NCBI GenBank assembly: GCA_963813315.1
Contig: CAWEYO010000011.1
Span: forward strand, 1-64,000
DNA: 64,000 bases
Reading direction: 5' to 3'
Origin: CAWEYO01 sp963813315
Lineage (GTDB): Bacteria; Pseudomonadota; Alphaproteobacteria; Rhizobiales; Rhizobiaceae
Shown: positions 55,533 through 64,000 of the stretch, piece after piece
Position numbering within the stretch: the first letter of the stretch is position 1
How the letters are laid out: every line of letters starts with the position of its first letter
Position numbers and translations under genes: made by a program
Notes under the pieces: generated by a model
Told to the model about the DNA's origin: nothing
Databases searched by the model: none
Seen by the model: the letters and a program-made list of their open reading frames with translations, nothing else

Positions 55533-56555
55533 ATGAAGTCGAGGCATTGGCAACGGATCGCCAATGGCGGGCTGACGTTCACGGAGCTCGGCTTCGGAAC
55601 CGCGCCGCTCGGCAATCTCTATCAGGCGATCTCGGAAGAGGAAGCGCAGGCTGTGCTGACCGAAGCGTGGAATTCAGGCTGCCGCTACTTCGATACAGCA
55701 CCGCTCTACGGTCTCGGTCTGGCCGAGACGCGGCTGAACAGGTTTCTCCGCGGCAAGCGACGCGATGACTACGTCCTGTCCACCAAGGTCGGCAGGCTCC
55801 TGAAGGTATGCGCCCCGGAAGACCGCACCGGCGTCGGGAAATTCTTCGAAACGCCATCGCGCCGGGAGGTTTATGCCTACAGCTATGACGGTGTGATGCG
55901 ATCCTTCGAAGCGTCGCTCGAGCGCCTGGGCGTCGACCGCATCGACATCCTGTTCGCCCACGATCTCGACGTTTTCACCCACGGCTCCCAAGAGGCGCTC
56001 GACGCGCATCTCGCCGAATTCATGGGATCGGGATATTACGCGCTGCTTTCCTTGCGCGACGGCGGCGCTATCAAGGCCCTTGGCGCCGGCGTCAACGCGT
56101 GGCAGCCCTCTCAATGGCTGGCCGAACGCGGTGACTTCGACCTCTTTCTGCTTGCCGGCCGGTATACGCTGCTCGAACAGGAAGCGCTTGAAACATTCCT
56201 GCCGCTTTGCGAACAGCGAGGCATCGGTATCGTCCTGGGCGGTCCATACAATTCGGGCATTCTGGCACGCGGGCCGAGGCCGGGCGCCTTCTACAACTAT
56301 TCCGAGGCGCCGCAGGCCGTGCTCGAAACCGCCGCGCGCATCGAAGCGGTCTGCAAGCGCCATGGTGTAAGGTTGATCGAGGCTGCCCTGAAGTTCCCGC
56401 TTCTCAACCGTAACGTGGTTTCGGTTATTCCGGGAGGCCAGGCCGTCGACGAGGTAAGAAGCAACCGGTCAATTCTTGATGTCCGGATACCGGCCGCGCT
56501 CTGGGACGACCTGAAAGCCGAGGGCCTCCTGCGCCCTGATGCGCCGGCTGAGTGA
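55533..56555 (+). CDS. Aldo/keto reductase (aldose or pyridoxal dehydrogenase-like)
   Basis: A 340-aa NADP-dependent oxidoreductase: GTAPLGNLYQAISEEEAQAV, then the catalytic region YFDTAPLYGLGLAETRLNRFL (Asp and Tyr), STKVGRLLK (Lys) and LFAHDLDVF (His). This branch includes D-threo-aldose (L-fucose) dehydrogenase and pyridoxal 4-dehydrogenase. ATG at 55533 is used because upstream residues are not family-like. It converges on a UxaA-type dehydratase gene with only eight bases between stops, which suggests sugar or sugar-acid oxidation. Confidence 0.92.
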   Translation: MKSRHWQRIANGGLTFTELGFGTAPLGNLYQAISEEEAQAVLTEAWNSGCRYFDTAPLYGLGLAETRLNRFLRGKRRDDYVLSTKVGRLLKVCAPEDRTGVGKFFETPSRREVYAYSYDGVMRSFEASLERLGVDRIDILFAHDLDVFTHGSQEALDAHLAEFMGSGYYALLSLRDGGAIKALGAGVNAWQPSQWLAERGDFDLFLLAGRYTLLEQEALETFLPLCEQRGIGIVLGGPYNSGILARGPRPGAFYNYSEAPQAVLETAARIEAVCKRHGVRLIEAALKFPLLNRNVVSVIPGGQAVDEVRSNRSILDVRIPAALWDDLKAEGLLRPDAPAE

Positions 56556-56563
56556 CGGATCGA

Positions 56564-58102
56564 TCACATGACCGCGCCGAGCTGCCACGGCACGAACTCA
56601 TTGTCGCCCAGACCGAGACACTCGCTCTTGCTCCTTTCGCCGGATGCGACCGACACAATGCGATCCATGATCTGCCTGCCTTTGTCCTCGATCGAGATGC
56701 CTTCTTCGATGATGTCGCCGCAATTCAGGTCCATGTCCTCCTCGAGTTGGCGGAACATTGCGGAGTTCGTTGCGAGCTTGATCGTGGGGGCCGGCTTCGA
56801 GCCGAAGGCCGAGCCGCGACCCGTCGTGAAGACGATGATCTGCGAACCGGAAGCGATCTGGCCGGTAGCGGACACCGGATCGTAGCCTGGCGAGTCCATG
56901 AACACAAAGCCGGGCTTTCGCACTTTTTCCGCATAGAGAAGCACATCTGAAAGTGCCAGCGTGCCGCCTTTGGCGGCCGCGCCGAGCGATTTCTCCAGAA
57001 TGGTCGTCAGCCCGCCGGCCTTGTTTCCGGGTGACGGGTTGTTGTCCATCGAGCCGCCGTTCAACGCAGTGTAGTTTTCCCACCAGCGGATGCGCTCGAT
57101 CAGCTTCTCGCCGACTTCCCTCGATTCCGCCCGACGCACGAGCAATTGCTCGGCGCCGTAGATTTCCGGTGTCTCGGAAAGCAGCGCAGTGCCGCCGTTG
57201 CGTACCAGAATATCGGTCGCCGCTCCCAGCGCCGGATTGGCGGTCACGCCGGAAAACCCATCCGAACCGCCACATTGCAGACCGATCACGAGCTCGCTGA
57301 CCGGGATTGGTACCCTTTCGACGGCGTTGACCGAGGGCAGCAAGGCTTTGATCGCCTCGATGCCGGCGACAATCGTCTTGCGGGTGCCACCGGTTTCCTG
57401 GATCGTCAGCCCATGGAAGCGTTCCTCTCCTTTTGATCCGAACATCGACCGCATGCGACCAATCTGCATGACCTCGCAGCCGAGACCGATGAAGATCGCG
57501 GCGCCAACATTCGGATGCGTCGCGTGGCCCCACAGGACGCGCTGCAGCGTGTCGTAACCTTCGCCGGACCCTGCCATGCCGCAGCCGGTGCCGTGGGCGA
57601 GCGCGATCACGCCGTCGATATTGGGATAGTCACGGAGCACGCCGGATCTGTTGAAATGATCCGCGATGTGCCGAACAACCGTTGCCGAGCAATTTACAGT
57701 CGCGCACAGCGCGATGTAGTTGCGCGTGGCGGCTCCGCCGTCGCCGCGCCTGTAACCTCGAAAGGTCGGACGCTCGTTGTCGGGAATGAAGTCGATCGGG
57801 CGGTAGTCTTCGCCCACACGGTAACTCTGGTCATGCGCGCCCATGACGCAATTGTGGGTATGGACGTGTTCACCGGCCGCGATGGCGTGGCTGGCATACC
57901 CGATGATCTGGCCAAACTTGATGATCGATGCGCCATCGGCGATGTCGGCCGTGGCGATCTTGTGCCCGGATGGCACGAGCCGATCAAGGGGGACACCCGT
58001 GCCAGCCGGACGCTCGCCTCTGCCAAAAGCCTTCGTCAGCACAATGACGTTGTCCCTCTCGTGAAGGCGGATGGTGCCTTCCCGTTCTGCTGCACGCCTC
58101 AT
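56564..58102 (-). CDS. UxaA-family altronate/galactarate-type dehydratase
   Basis: A 512-aa dehydratase of the UxaA/GarD family, iron-dependent. The SAF domain opens the protein and contains IGYASHAIAAGEHVHTHN near residue 70. The main domain follows with GYRRGDGGAATRNYIAL, HGTGCGMAGSGEGYDTLQRVLWG and GLQCGGSDGFSGVTANPALG, with conserved Cys residues probably holding iron. ITS C-terminal VPWQLGAVM is also typical. It removes water from a sugar acid to give a 2-keto-3-deoxy acid. An AGGGAGA ribosome site precedes ATG 58102. Confidence 0.94.
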   Translation of the reverse strand: MRRAAEREGTIRLHERDNVIVLTKAFGRGERPAGTGVPLDRLVPSGHKIATADIADGASIIKFGQIIGYASHAIAAGEHVHTHNCVMGAHDQSYRVGEDYRPIDFIPDNERPTFRGYRRGDGGAATRNYIALCATVNCSATVVRHIADHFNRSGVLRDYPNIDGVIALAHGTGCGMAGSGEGYDTLQRVLWGHATHPNVGAAIFIGLGCEVMQIGRMRSMFGSKGEERFHGLTIQETGGTRKTIVAGIEAIKALLPSVNAVERVPIPVSELVIGLQCGGSDGFSGVTANPALGAATDILVRNGGTALLSETPEIYGAEQLLVRRAESREVGEKLIERIRWWENYTALNGGSMDNNPSPGNKAGGLTTILEKSLGAAAKGGTLALSDVLLYAEKVRKPGFVFMDSPGYDPVSATGQIASGSQIIVFTTGRGSAFGSKPAPTIKLATNSAMFRQLEEDMDLNCGDIIEEGISIEDKGRQIMDRIVSVASGERSKSECLGLGDNEFVPWQLGAVM

Positions 58103-58121
58103 GCGATATCTCCCTGCCGCG

Positions 58122-58445
58122 TCACCGGCACTTGTCGAGCCAGCGGTTGCCGAAAATCCTGAGCTGACATCTCCTGCCCATTTTGGGAACGTCCAGCCGC
58201 GGCGACGCCCGCTGGTTGATCTGCCGGTCCTCTTCCCTGAGCTGCTGTTGCTGCCGCTGGAACTCCCGCCGGCGATCGATCCGATCGATCGCCTGCAATT
58301 CGACCGTCCGGCCTAAAAGCAACAACTGGGTTCGTTCGGCCCTGGTCAACGGATCGAGCAGACCGGCGCTTGCCGGACTGGCCATGATCATGACCGCTGC
58401 CACCGCCGCCGGTACCGCCTTCGTCATTGGGAACAGCCTTCGCAT
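58122..58445 (-). CDS. Small exported protein (107 aa)
   Basis: Start MRRLFPMTKAVPAAVAAVMIMASPASA is a signal peptide. The mature part has a charged coiled-coil-like segment (DRRREFQRQQQQLREEDRQIN) and ends with two cysteines (RRCQLRIFGNRWLDKC) that could form a disulfide. An ATG at 58487 would add 14 residues before the signal peptide. It lies between the dehydratase and the kinase, with no clear partner. No family recognised. Confidence 0.7.
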   Translation of the reverse strand: MRRLFPMTKAVPAAVAAVMIMASPASAGLLDPLTRAERTQLLLLGRTVELQAIDRIDRRREFQRQQQQLREEDRQINQRASPRLDVPKMGRRCQLRIFGNRWLDKCR

Positions 58446-58469
58446 GGCATGTCTCCGCTTGTCTTCTTC

Positions 58470-58512
58470 CGACGCAGGCCGCATCACCTGAATCTCGACA
58501 TATCCTAATGTA
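58470..58512. repeat. Remnant of family 2 repeat
   Basis: GCAGGCCGCATCACCTGAAT followed by CATATCCTAATG resembles only the right end of family 2 elements (compare 32855-32886). No other part is present. Confidence 0.4.
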
Positions 58513-58565
58513 ATGCGGCTCGTCTCCTCCCGCCAGCATGGAACGAACGCTTCACACCGGGAGTT

Positions 58566-60656
58566 TCAGCGGCCAAACAGGAAATAGCCGACGGTCACGC
58601 CGACGCGATCGGATTGCGCCTTCATCTCGTCCCGGATTTTTGGAAACAGATCCGATGCAAGTTCAGGCCCCTTGATGTTGGCCGACCTCAGCCCGCCCGC
58701 GCTCGACAACGCTACGATCAAATGGGGCTCCGGCCCGCTGGATTCCTGGTCATCGAGCGGAAACAGCCGGATACTGAATGTGGCTTCGTCGTCTCCGGTC
58801 TTCTTCAGCAGTTCGCCAAAGTTGTAGACCACGCCGTCCTTGCCGATCAGGAGCAGATTTACATCGCGATTGCCGGTGTTCGAAAGCCTGCCCTGAAGGG
58901 AATCACCGACCTTGAGCTGATCCTTGCTTAGTTCAAGGTTGGGGCTCTCACCAATGTGCGGCGTGACGGCCTTCAAAAATTCGGCGACGGCGCACTGGTC
59001 GCGTTCGATGATCCGCGCATTGATGGCCGGCTCGCCTCCGTTGGAGGCCGCATAGGCCGTGCGGAGCTTGTCCAAGGCAGCCTTGGATGTCGCGAGGCCG
59101 TCGATTTCAGGAGACTCGGAAGACAACTCGCGGACCGACGCATAGAAGCACGGACCTCCGTCGAAGGACTGGAGCCAGTCTGCAGCGGCGGTGGCTTGCC
59201 TTTCCGGTGCATTGCCAAGGGCTGCCACCTCCTGACTTTCGGACCCCTCAGCCGCAGCCGCCGGGGGCGGCTTGGCTTGAGCGTCGACATCCGGCGACTT
59301 GGGCTCGGCCGCCGTGACCGGCGGCTGGGGTGCGGGTTCCGCAGCGTTTGCCGGTGGCCCGGCATCAACCCTATCCACGGCGGCTGTGGACGACGGGCTG
59401 CCGGACCCGCCGGTTTCCGGCGCAAAAGCACTGTCGAAAAGGCCGGAATAGTAGACACCACCGGCCGCAGCGGCAGCCACGACAGCCGCCAGGATGGCGC
59501 TTGTCAGCCCCCGGCGCCTTGGCTTCGCGGGGCTGGAGGCAGCCACTGGCCCGCCCGCAGGCGGCATGACGCGCGCTGGAGCGCCTGCTTCCGCACTCGC
59601 CGTGGCTCCGCGAAAGGTGCTGCCCGTGGAGAAGGGGGAGCGGTCGCCCATCGCCTCTGGCACCGCTCCGGGTATCTGCGACCCAGCCCCCGGCGCCTGT
59701 CCAACGATAGGTGGTATCCACCCGACGTCCGCCCCTCGCCGCGGCTCGGAGTGATGCGCCGTGCCTGGCAGCGCAGACATGGACGGCGCCGCCGAAGCGC
59801 TGCCCGTCGCCCGCAGCCATTCCACGATCTCGGCGGCACTTTGGGGGCGGTCCCTCGGATCGGGCTGAAGCATGGCTTCGACCAGCGGTCGCAGATCGGG
59901 ATCGATGCCGTCAAGGTCGGGAAGCTGCCGCCGTTTCTCGATCACCTCGACCGGCGACCCGCTCATATCGAGGGGTTCGCCGCGAAGTGCCGCGGCAAGC
60001 ACGAGCCCCAGGCTGTAGATATCGGATCGCTCGGTGACCTCGCCGCCAAAAAGGCCAAGCTGCTCGGGCGATACGAATTTGTACTTGCCGGCGAAACTGC
60101 CGCCGAGGAGGGTGCCGCCGCCGATATTTGCCGAGCGCGCGATGCCGAAATCGATGATTTTCGTCTTGTCGACATTGCCGCCCTGCAGAACGATATTGTC
60201 CGGGGAGAGGTCGCGGTGGATGACGCCGGCTTCATGGGCCACCGACAGCCCGGACGCCACCCGCGACAACATTCTGCGCGCGGACCGGGGATCGAGAGGA
60301 CCGCTTTGCAGGCGCTCGCCCAGCGACTGTCCGTCGACGAACTCCATCGCGAGATACGGTCTGCCGAGTACCGGATCGATGGTGAAAACGTGGTATCGCA
60401 CAATGGCATCGTGCGACAAATGGTTCAGGATCGAGGCCTCTTTGCGGAACAGCGCCAGAATTCCCTGATCGCGAGCAAACTCGCGAAGGACGAGCTTGAT
60501 CGCCACCGGATCGCCGGTCTGGATGTTGTGGCCGCGGTAGACTTCGCCCATCCCCCCGGTCGCGACGTGCTCGTCTATCTCGTAGATTCCGTTGAGCTGG
60601 ACGCCTGGCCGAACTCCCTCGTCCGGGACGATACGCGTCTTGTCGTCCGTCGACAT
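58566..60656 (-). CDS. Transmembrane Ser/Thr protein kinase with DUF4384-like C-terminus
   Basis: A 696-aa PknB-like kinase. Residues 33-38 (TGGMGE) form the glycine loop, Lys54 (VAIK) the ATP-anchoring residue, HRDLSPDN at 147-154 the catalytic loop and DFG at 169-171 the metal loop. A Pro/Ala-rich linker follows, then one helix (LTSAILAAVVAAAAAGGVYYSG), another disordered segment and a C-terminal extracytoplasmic DUF4384-like domain (LELSKDQLKVGDSLQGRLSN, DGVVYNFGELLKKTG). This places the kinase inside and a sensor outside. It is divergent from a secreted caspase-like gene. Confidence 0.93.
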   Translation of the reverse strand: MSTDDKTRIVPDEGVRPGVQLNGIYEIDEHVATGGMGEVYRGHNIQTGDPVAIKLVLREFARDQGILALFRKEASILNHLSHDAIVRYHVFTIDPVLGRPYLAMEFVDGQSLGERLQSGPLDPRSARRMLSRVASGLSVAHEAGVIHRDLSPDNIVLQGGNVDKTKIIDFGIARSANIGGGTLLGGSFAGKYKFVSPEQLGLFGGEVTERSDIYSLGLVLAAALRGEPLDMSGSPVEVIEKRRQLPDLDGIDPDLRPLVEAMLQPDPRDRPQSAAEIVEWLRATGSASAAPSMSALPGTAHHSEPRRGADVGWIPPIVGQAPGAGSQIPGAVPEAMGDRSPFSTGSTFRGATASAEAGAPARVMPPAGGPVAASSPAKPRRRGLTSAILAAVVAAAAAGGVYYSGLFDSAFAPETGGSGSPSSTAAVDRVDAGPPANAAEPAPQPPVTAAEPKSPDVDAQAKPPPAAAAEGSESQEVAALGNAPERQATAAADWLQSFDGGPCFYASVRELSSESPEIDGLATSKAALDKLRTAYAASNGGEPAINARIIERDQCAVAEFLKAVTPHIGESPNLELSKDQLKVGDSLQGRLSNTGNRDVNLLLIGKDGVVYNFGELLKKTGDDEATFSIRLFPLDDQESSGPEPHLIVALSSAGGLRSANIKGPELASDLFPKIRDEMKAQSDRVGVTVGYFLFGR

Positions 60657-61045
60657 GATCAGGCCAGGACCATCGGCAGAATGGCCGATCCGGTGCGGGG
60701 GACGCGATCAGGAAACGGCAGTGCCTTGATCGGGATAGTCATGTTGCTCCTTGGCTCTCCAACAGGGCTCTCCAACGGGCGCTCGCCAAACATATCATGG
60801 ATTTCATTGGAGGACTTCTATCTCGCAGGCCAACTCCCCAACGCCAGCACGAACGCCAAGTGTGCGGCGCCCTGCCCAGTCTCCAGGTTCGGTCTCACCA
60901 TCTTCCTGGTGATCACGATGCTTCAACGCCGGCTATCATTCTTGATCGCCGTTGACAGCTATCCTCGCAAGGAGGATGCTCATTGGCGCCGAGATCGAAA
61001 GCAATTCCCTGCATAGACTGCAATCCTGGTAGAGGAGGCAGTGGA
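60657..61045. promoter_or_regulatory. Divergent control region between kinase and caspase genes
   Basis: About 390 bases with no supported gene. It must carry both promoters. An imperfect tandem of CTCCAACGGG and CTCCAACAGG lies near 60760-60780. AGAGGAGG at 61031-61038 is the likely ribosome site of the caspase gene. Confidence 0.4.
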
Positions 61046-63842
61046 TTGGCAAGCGAGGGCTACTGGCCGGCGCTCAACATGCGCATCATCGCCGCGCGTC
61101 TCATGCCGGCGCTGATGACCTGTTTTCTTGTGCTGTTGCTTGCCGCCGGCAGCAGTTTCGGCGCGGCCTCCCAAGACATTTCGGGCCGTCGAGCCGCATT
61201 GGTGGTCGGAAACTCCGCCTACGAACATCTCGGCAAGCTTCCTAATGCGGTGAACGACGCGGATCGCATCCGCGACGTTCTGGAACGCGCGAACTTCGAG
61301 GTTACGCTCGGCAAGAATCTGGACAAAAGGGAACTCGAGGAAACGATCCTGGGCTTCCTGCGAAGCCTCAATGACGGCGACGTGGCGCTGTTCTACTACA
61401 GCGGCCATGCGGTGCAGGTCGCGGGCCACAACTACATGCTGCCGGTCGATGCGACGCTCGCGACCTCCTACGATCTCGAGGTCGAGGCTTACAGCCTTTC
61501 CAACCTGCTTGAATATATGCGCGAGTCCTCGTCGCTGCAGATCGCCATACTCGACGCCTGCCGTGACAATCCGTTCGGCAGCGACTTCTATTATGTGGGA
61601 CAGAAGAAGGTCGCGGTCGAAGGCAGGAAGGGCCTCGCGTCGGTGACGCCCGACAACGGGACGCTGATTGTGTACTCGACGGCGCCAGACCAGGTAGCGC
61701 TTGATGGGACCGGCGGGCTGAGCCCGTTTACCGGTTCCTTCGCCGATCACGCGCTCAAGCCCAATGTCGAGATCAGGAAACTGCTTAGCGACATCCGCTC
61801 GGAGGTCATTGCGCGGACCAGTGGACGGCAGACGCCATGGGATGCATCAAGCCTGACCTCCTCATTCTTCTTCGTGACCCGGCAGAACCTGCTGATCATC
61901 GAGGATATGCGAGAGGTGCGTGTGCCGCCGCGCAGCGAGGAAGTGGCCTTGCGCATCTCGCCGCCGATCACGAGCGGCGATGCTGCCCTGTCGGTGAGCT
62001 TCACCAAGCTGCCCGACCACGGTTCGCTGTGGCTTGCGGACAAGCAATTGGACCTGGAAAGTCGCGTCGAGGCCGACCGGATCGAGGATGTCGTGTTCCG
62101 GCCCGCATCGGAAGACATGACCGCCGATGAGGTCCGCTACGCCGTGACCACGGATACGGGCCGCAGCGCCAGCGGCATCGTGAAGGTCATTGTCGACCCA
62201 CAGATGGTTGCCGCAAAGGCCGTCCAGCCGACGCTTGCGATTCAACAGGGCGTCGAGGAAAAGCCGCAACCGGTACCTGCCAAGCCGGTCCTTGTGGCAA
62301 TGGCGTCGGAGATCGGCACCGGGTTTGCCGCAATGCCGGACGAAGTCGTCCGCTCCACCGACGCACCGCGAGGCTGGCTGCGGCTCGAGACGCGCGACCC
62401 CGAAACGCAGGTGGCGGTAGGCTCGGACATCATTTCCGAAGGCGATCTGATCAAGGCCGAGGACATCGGCAAATTGCGCATAAGACCGTCGCTGAAGGTT
62501 GTTGGTGCGCCCGAAACGGACACCGGTCCCGTTGTCAAAAATGTTTCGACGGAGCCGGCGGCGACGACTGACGAGATGCAGGAGGCAAAGGCCGAGAGCG
62601 CGCCTCCTGCCACGGAACCGACAGCCTTGCCGCCTGTACGGACGGTGACGCTTGTACCCGCTGCGAAGCAAGCCGTCCCGGCGGCGGCGCCGATAACGAT
62701 CAATGTGGCCGTCTCAGTGAACGAGTGCGACACGCTCGCGGCCGAACCGCTCGACGTTCAGGCGGTTTCGAACGGCGTTCTGCCCAACGATATCGATATT
62801 CCGCGAGCTATCGAAGCTTGCAAGGCGGCTGTGGGCCAGTATCCGGATGTCGCCCGGTTCAAGTTCCAGTATGCGCGAGCGCTGTACGCCAATGGCGATT
62901 TCCAGGCGGCGCTCGACGAACTCAATGGCGGCTACGAGGCGGGGCATGTGCGGGCCGGGCAGCTTCTCGGCCGGCTTTACCAGCTTGGAGCCGCCGTGGA
63001 GCGCGACCCGGCGCGCGCTATCCCCTTGTTTGAGGCCGGCGCTCAGAAGGGTGACCCCTATTCCCAATATGCACTCGGCAGGGCGTTCCTGGAAGGCAAG
63101 GGAACGGCGGTCAATGTCGACCGCGGCATGACGCTGCTCACGAGTGCCGCCGAATCCGGCCACACTTACGCGATGAACCAACTCGGGTGGGAGTACCATA
63201 CTGGCGAACATGTGACGAAGGATGACGCGCGGGCGCTGCGCTTCTTCACCGAGTTCGACCGAGAGGAACGACATTTACGGCATGGCCAATCTTGGAATCC
63301 TCTACCGTGACGGCGCTGGCGTAGAGAAGGATCTCAACCGCGCGACGGAGCTGTTCCAGAAGGCCAATGACGAAGGCCACCCATATGCCGGCACGCTGCT
63401 TGGCATGATGGCTCGGGACACCAGCGGCGCCGATGCGCCGGCGCTTCTCGCGCTCTTCCGGCAAAGTGCGGAGCGCGGCGACGCGTGGGGCGCGTTCTTC
63501 GCCGCCGACCTGCTGAAAGACAATCGGCCGCTGCAGCGCGACGATGGCGAAATGATCCGCCTCTACGCGCTATCGGCCTCCCAACAGGCGCGCAACGTTT
63601 CGGACAAAGCAAAGAGTGCGCTCGACAATGCAGACAAGCGTCTTGTCGGCATTGAAATCCAGCGAGCGCTCGTGCGGATGGGGCAGGATGTCGGCGAGAT
63701 CGACGGCGTGATCGGCGAAAAGAGCAGGCAGGCTGCGGCGACTGTCCTCGGGCAGGAGCCGCCGAAGAAGTCGCAGGACTTGCTCACTGCCCTGCTTCAC
63801 AAGGAATGGATCGATTCTCGTCCGCGCCTTGACATGCTGTGA
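61046..63842 (+). pseudogene. Secreted caspase-like (C14) protein with Sel1 repeats, single-base frameshift
   Basis: A signal sequence (ALMTCFLVLLLAAGSSFGAASQ) leads to a caspase-like domain: RRAALVVGNSAYEHLGKLPN, the catalytic His in LFYYSGHAVQVAG and Cys in ILDACRDNPFG (His110 and Cys161 counted from the ATG at 61079). A long linker is followed by Sel1-type repeats (GAGVEKDLNRATELFQKAND, AGAQKGDPYSQYALGRAFLEG) and a C-terminal segment like a peptidoglycan-binding domain (ALVRMGQDVGEIDGVIGEKS). One extra base near 63262 breaks the frame; correction gives about 930 aa. The TTG at 61046 is seven bases after AGAGGAGG. Divergent from the kinase. Confidence 0.85.
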
Positions 63843-63864
63843 TCCGATACAGGAGGGACTGGAC

Positions 63865-64000
63865 ATGCGATCGCTGAGTTTGAGCCTGCTTCTGGCGACC
63901 GCGCTCGTGCCCGTGGCCGGGTGCCTCCCCACGATCGAAGATTACATTCCACCCGTCACGGCCTACCAGCCCCCGGCCCAAAAGGTTCCGGTCAAGAAAG
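63865..64000 (+). CDS. Lipoprotein, N-terminal part, cut by window end
   Basis: The first 45 residues: MRSLSLSLLLATALVPVAGC, a lipoprotein signal with lipobox VAGC, followed by LPTIEDYIPPVTAYQPPAQK. An AGGAGGG ribosome site precedes the ATG. It begins 22 bases after the caspase-like gene on the same strand and is probably its operon partner. The rest lies outside the window. Confidence 0.75.
   Translation, partial: MRSLSLSLLLATALVPVAGCLPTIEDYIPPVTAYQPPAQKVPVKK

Noticed and set aside
58956..61016. Plus-strand frame of 686 aa over the kinase
   Set aside because: Although as long as the kinase, it has no domain and reads through complementary kinase codons.

Overview
The window reads as high-GC alphaproteobacterial chromosome, most likely Mesorhizobium or a close Phyllobacteriaceae relative. 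The inference rests on a rhizobial BacA/SbmA transporter, NnrU, an alphaproteobacterial PEP carboxylase, a LuxR-LuxI pair and several families of small palindromic intergenic repeats of the kind common in Mesorhizobium. No tRNA, rRNA or CRISPR array was recognised.

Region 1 (about 1-21 kb) is an accessory block made almost entirely of exported or membrane proteins: sulfatase, HAD phosphatase, PQQ-propeller protein, a CioAB-type bd quinol oxidase, several unknown secreted proteins, a DMT exporter with a histidine-rich tail, a Tat-exported DUF1254 protein, a porin-like protein, a PpiC-type isomerase, HupE/UreJ, a DUF3604 metallohydrolase, an outer-membrane protein and DUF2092. It ends at a fragment of a tyrosine recombinase (about 20.95-21.16 kb). 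The window starts inside this block.

Region 2 (21-33 kb) carries a frameshifted autotransporter, a heavily frameshifted der and its TPR neighbour, nnrU, a NodB-like deacetylase, bacA, an ArsR regulator, an M29 aminopeptidase and an ArsC/YffB-like gene. Many single-base indels fall here. Because der is normally essential, sequence error is at least as likely as gene decay.

Region 3 (33-44 kb) holds an APC permease with three small membrane proteins upstream, a receiver-degenerate LuxR-type regulator, ppc, fhs and an SMP-30 lactonase. Region 4 (44-52 kb) is regulatory and surface-related: a LuxR-LuxI quorum-sensing pair, a Crp/Fnr regulator, a second degenerate response regulator, a C-methyltransferase and a family 2 glycosyltransferase whose reading frame contains a palindromic repeat.

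Region 5 (52-58 kb) is catabolic: GST, VOC protein, CoA ligase and citryl-CoA lyase-like protein in one operon, then an aldo/keto reductase converging on a UxaA-type dehydratase. Region 6 (58-64 kb) has a transmembrane Ser/Thr kinase with a DUF4384-like end, divergent from a secreted caspase/Sel1 protein (one frameshift) that is followed by a lipoprotein cut by the window edge.

Candidate undescribed systems are the envelope block of region 1, the permease with its small partners (33.9-36.3 kb), and the kinase-caspase pair (58.5-64 kb). A duplicated small conserved peptide (10.2 and 13.3 kb) and a palindromic element inside a glycosyltransferase are the most unusual small-scale features.
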